This document shows, one piece after another, positions 5,855-7,238 of a stretch of DNA of 7,238 bases. Origin of the DNA: Desulfobacteraceae bacterium (GTDB lineage Bacteria; Desulfobacterota; Desulfobacteria; Desulfobacterales; Desulfosalsimonadaceae); contig SLPT01000408.1 of assembly GCA_007131845.1 (NCBI GenBank), positions 1 through 7,238 on the forward strand, read 5' to 3'. The first letter of the stretch is position 1. Every line of letters begins with the position of its first letter. A model generated the notes under the pieces. That model was not told the origin of the DNA and made no database searches. It saw nothing but the letters and a program-made list of their open reading frames with translations. The position numbers and the translations under genes were made by a program.

Positions 5855-5863
5855 AACAACGCA

Positions 5864-6658
5864 ATGGAAAAACCGATCCGCATCGGCGCGCTGATCAGCG
5901 GGACCGGAAGCAACCTCGACGCCGTGGTATCGGCATGCGAGGCAGGCCGAATCAACGGCCGTGTGGTATTTGCAGGCGCGGACACCCCCGGGGCCGCAGG
6001 ACTTGAAAAAGCCCGAAAAAAAGGCATCCCGACATTCGTCGTGGATTATCCCGATATCATCCGGACGTTTAAATCCGATCCCGACCGGCTACAGCTCCCC
6101 GCCGATTTCGACGCGGGAGAAATTGCCCGCAAGCAAGCCATTGCAAATCCCGAAAACAAGGACCGGCTCCGGGTTTTTCTCGCATCCCGCGCCATTGCGG
6201 AAGCCGAACTGCTCGAGCAGATGGCCGCCCACCCCTTTGACCTGCTCATACTGGCCGGCTTCATGCGAAACCTGACTCCCTACTTCATAGATCGGGTCAA
6301 CACGGAGCCGGGCCGCCCGAAAATCATGAACATCCACCCCGCCCTTCTTCCGGCGTTTCCCGGAACCGACGGCTACGGCGAGACGTTCCGGTACGGCTGC
6401 AAGGTGGGGGGCTGCACGGTTCACTTCATCGACTACGGCGAGGATTCCGGCCCTGTTATCGGCCAGCGATGCTTTACTATCGAAGAGGACGATACCATCG
6501 AGTCTGTAAAGAAAAAGGGACTCGAACAGGAATGGTCATTATATCCCGAATGCATCCGGTATTTTGCCGAGGGCCGGATGCATGTGGCCAAGCAAACCCA
6601 CACACTGAAAAACGGCCGTCTCTATCAACGATCCGTGGTAAAAATCGCCCGCAAATAA
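5864..6658 (+). CDS. purN: Phosphoribosylglycinamide formyltransferase, long form
   Basis: A 264-aa cytoplasmic enzyme transferring a formyl group from 10-formyltetrahydrofolate to GAR in de novo purine synthesis. The GAR phosphate-binding loop is SGTGSN (12-17). The catalytic residues are N156 and H158 in NIHPALLPAFPG and D194 in EDSGPVIGQ, equivalent to N106, H108 and D144 of E. coli PurN. FDLLILAGFMRNL (125-137) is the usual folate-site strand. It is about 50 residues longer than E. coli PurN (212 aa), mostly from an insertion around 62-105, between GIPTFVVDY and the helix leading to FDLLILAG, plus a slightly longer C-terminus. All catalytic motifs are intact, so it should be active; what the insert does is unknown. 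No other pur gene is in view. It converges on the TraB-like gene with a 17-nt gap. Confidence 0.93.
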   Translation: MEKPIRIGALISGTGSNLDAVVSACEAGRINGRVVFAGADTPGAAGLEKARKKGIPTFVVDYPDIIRTFKSDPDRLQLPADFDAGEIARKQAIANPENKDRLRVFLASRAIAEAELLEQMAAHPFDLLILAGFMRNLTPYFIDRVNTEPGRPKIMNIHPALLPAFPGTDGYGETFRYGCKVGGCTVHFIDYGEDSGPVIGQRCFTIEEDDTIESVKKKGLEQEWSLYPECIRYFAEGRMHVAKQTHTLKNGRLYQRSVVKIARK

Positions 6659-6675
6659 AACAGACGGCTTAGTTT

Positions 6676-7238
6676 TCACCCCCCGGCGCCCAGAACCCTG
6701 AGCATCAGCGGAAGGGCCACGAAGGTGCCCACGGAGCTTCCGATATTGGCGAACACCACCACCAGCAAAATCCGGGTCACCTTGTTTCTCCAGAATCCCT
6801 TTGCCGACAGGATGTCGTTGGGCAAATCCTCCAGGTCGCTCACCCGCGGTTTCCGGATGGACGCCTCCACCAGGCCGGCAACCCATCCGGCGGCCAGCAT
6901 GGGATTGAGGGACGTAAGCGGCGCCGCCCCCACTGCGGCCAGAAACGTCACCGGATGACACAGTGCAAGCAGCGCGCCCAGGCCCGCAAACGACGCATTG
7001 GCCAAAATCCACAGCAGCAGCATTTCCCCGCCGGCCTCCCGTCCCCCGCGGAAAAAACCGACAATCAACAATGCGATTATAACGGCCGGTATGATCCATT
7101 TGAGCATCCCGCCCAGCCGGCCCTTTGGCGGCACGGTTTCCAGGGGTGAGAGATCGATCTCCTCGTGAATATAGCGGCGGATGCCCGGTACATGGCCGGC
7201 CCCTACCACAGCCACGACCTTTTCGCCGCCCGCCGCAC
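6676..7238 (-). CDS. TraB/PrgY-family protein, C-terminal membrane part (5' end outside window)
   Basis: The last 186 residues of a larger protein are visible; the frame is open to the right edge. The motif VVGAGHVPGI near the visible start is characteristic of the end of the TraB (TraB/PrgY/GumN) domain. It is followed by a hydrophobic region: GMLKWIIPAVIIALLIVGFF, then MLLLWILANASFAGLGALLA, a PVTFLAAVGAAPLTSLNPML stretch, and ILLVVVFANIGSSVGTFVAL near the C-terminus, so about four membrane segments. This resembles PrgY-type proteins, with a cytoplasmic TraB domain and a C-terminal membrane anchor. PrgY of Enterococcus limits pheromone activity, but most bacterial members have no known role, so the name should not imply conjugation here. 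No conjugation genes are nearby. The TGA stop is at 6676-6678. The start codon is not visible; the GTG at 7215 lies inside the conserved motif and is not a real start. Confidence 0.82.
   Translation of the reverse strand, partial: AAGGEKVVAVVGAGHVPGIRRYIHEEIDLSPLETVPPKGRLGGMLKWIIPAVIIALLIVGFFRGGREAGGEMLLLWILANASFAGLGALLALCHPVTFLAAVGAAPLTSLNPMLAAGWVAGLVEASIRKPRVSDLEDLPNDILSAKGFWRNKVTRILLVVVFANIGSSVGTFVALPLMLRVLGAGG

Larger units (their letters stand above)
5680..5863. other. Divergent promoter region of mazG and purN
   Basis: This 184-nt spacer separates two divergent genes. It holds a good rightward promoter at 5741-5769. For leftward mazG transcription I found TTGTCA-type -35 matches (complements of 5742-5747 and 5796-5801), but no convincing -10 at the right distance. 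Confidence 0.5.

Noticed and set aside
5680..6027. Upstream extension of the mazG frame by 116 codons
   Set aside because: It overlaps the divergent purN start and shows no MazG similarity; the conserved N-terminus begins at 5679 with its own AGGA site.
6657..6676. AAAAC...GTTTT hairpin between purN and the TraB-like gene as a bidirectional terminator
   Set aside because: The stem is 5 weak base pairs with no GC-rich part, so it is not convincing. The CAGACGGCTT in its loop also occurs at 2966-2975 beside repeat copy 1, but ten bases are too few to call a repeat remnant.

Overview
The window looks like chromosome from a Gram-negative anaerobe of the sulfate-reducing Desulfobacterota (Desulfobacterales-like). 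This is an inference from three things: the moderately GC-rich coding style with dispersed palindromic 'GTAAAAAGTTCA...TGGACTTTTTAC' repeats, a pair of DUF2284 cysteine-rich proteins typical of anaerobes, and a long-form SerA with ASB and ACT domains. No rRNA, tRNA, CRISPR array, transposase or phage gene was seen.

Layout from left to right. Positions 1-508 hold no convincing gene but carry a perfect TetR/FadR-style operator palindrome at 217-234. A LolA-family periplasmic lipoprotein carrier follows (509-1192, TTG start, +). It converges on serA (1343-2923, -), with a dyad-symmetric repeat in the gap. An AT-rich intergenic region (2924-3525) contains two direct copies of a roughly 137-nt palindromic repeat (2953-3089 and 3327-3463), separated by about 237 nt. 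Next come two tandem, same-strand DUF2284 paralogs (3526-4164 and 4228-4908) with a hairpin between them. The second copy converges, with a 3-nt gap, on mazG (4912-5679, -). mazG is divergent from a long-form purN (5864-6658, +), and the shared 184-nt spacer holds a good sigma70-like promoter for purN. The C-terminal membrane part of a TraB/PrgY-family protein (6676-7238, -) runs off the right edge.

Most of the content is housekeeping: serine biosynthesis (SerA), purine biosynthesis (PurN), nucleotide-pool sanitation (MazG) and envelope lipoprotein trafficking (LolA). The least understood part is the DUF2284 pair. The two proteins share an identically spaced C-terminal four-cysteine set, but only the second keeps the N-terminal cysteine cluster, which suggests a specialised pair rather than two redundant copies. 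I did not find an obviously new multi-gene system. The DUF2284 pair with its repeat-derived upstream region, and the orphan operator, are the items most worth a second look.
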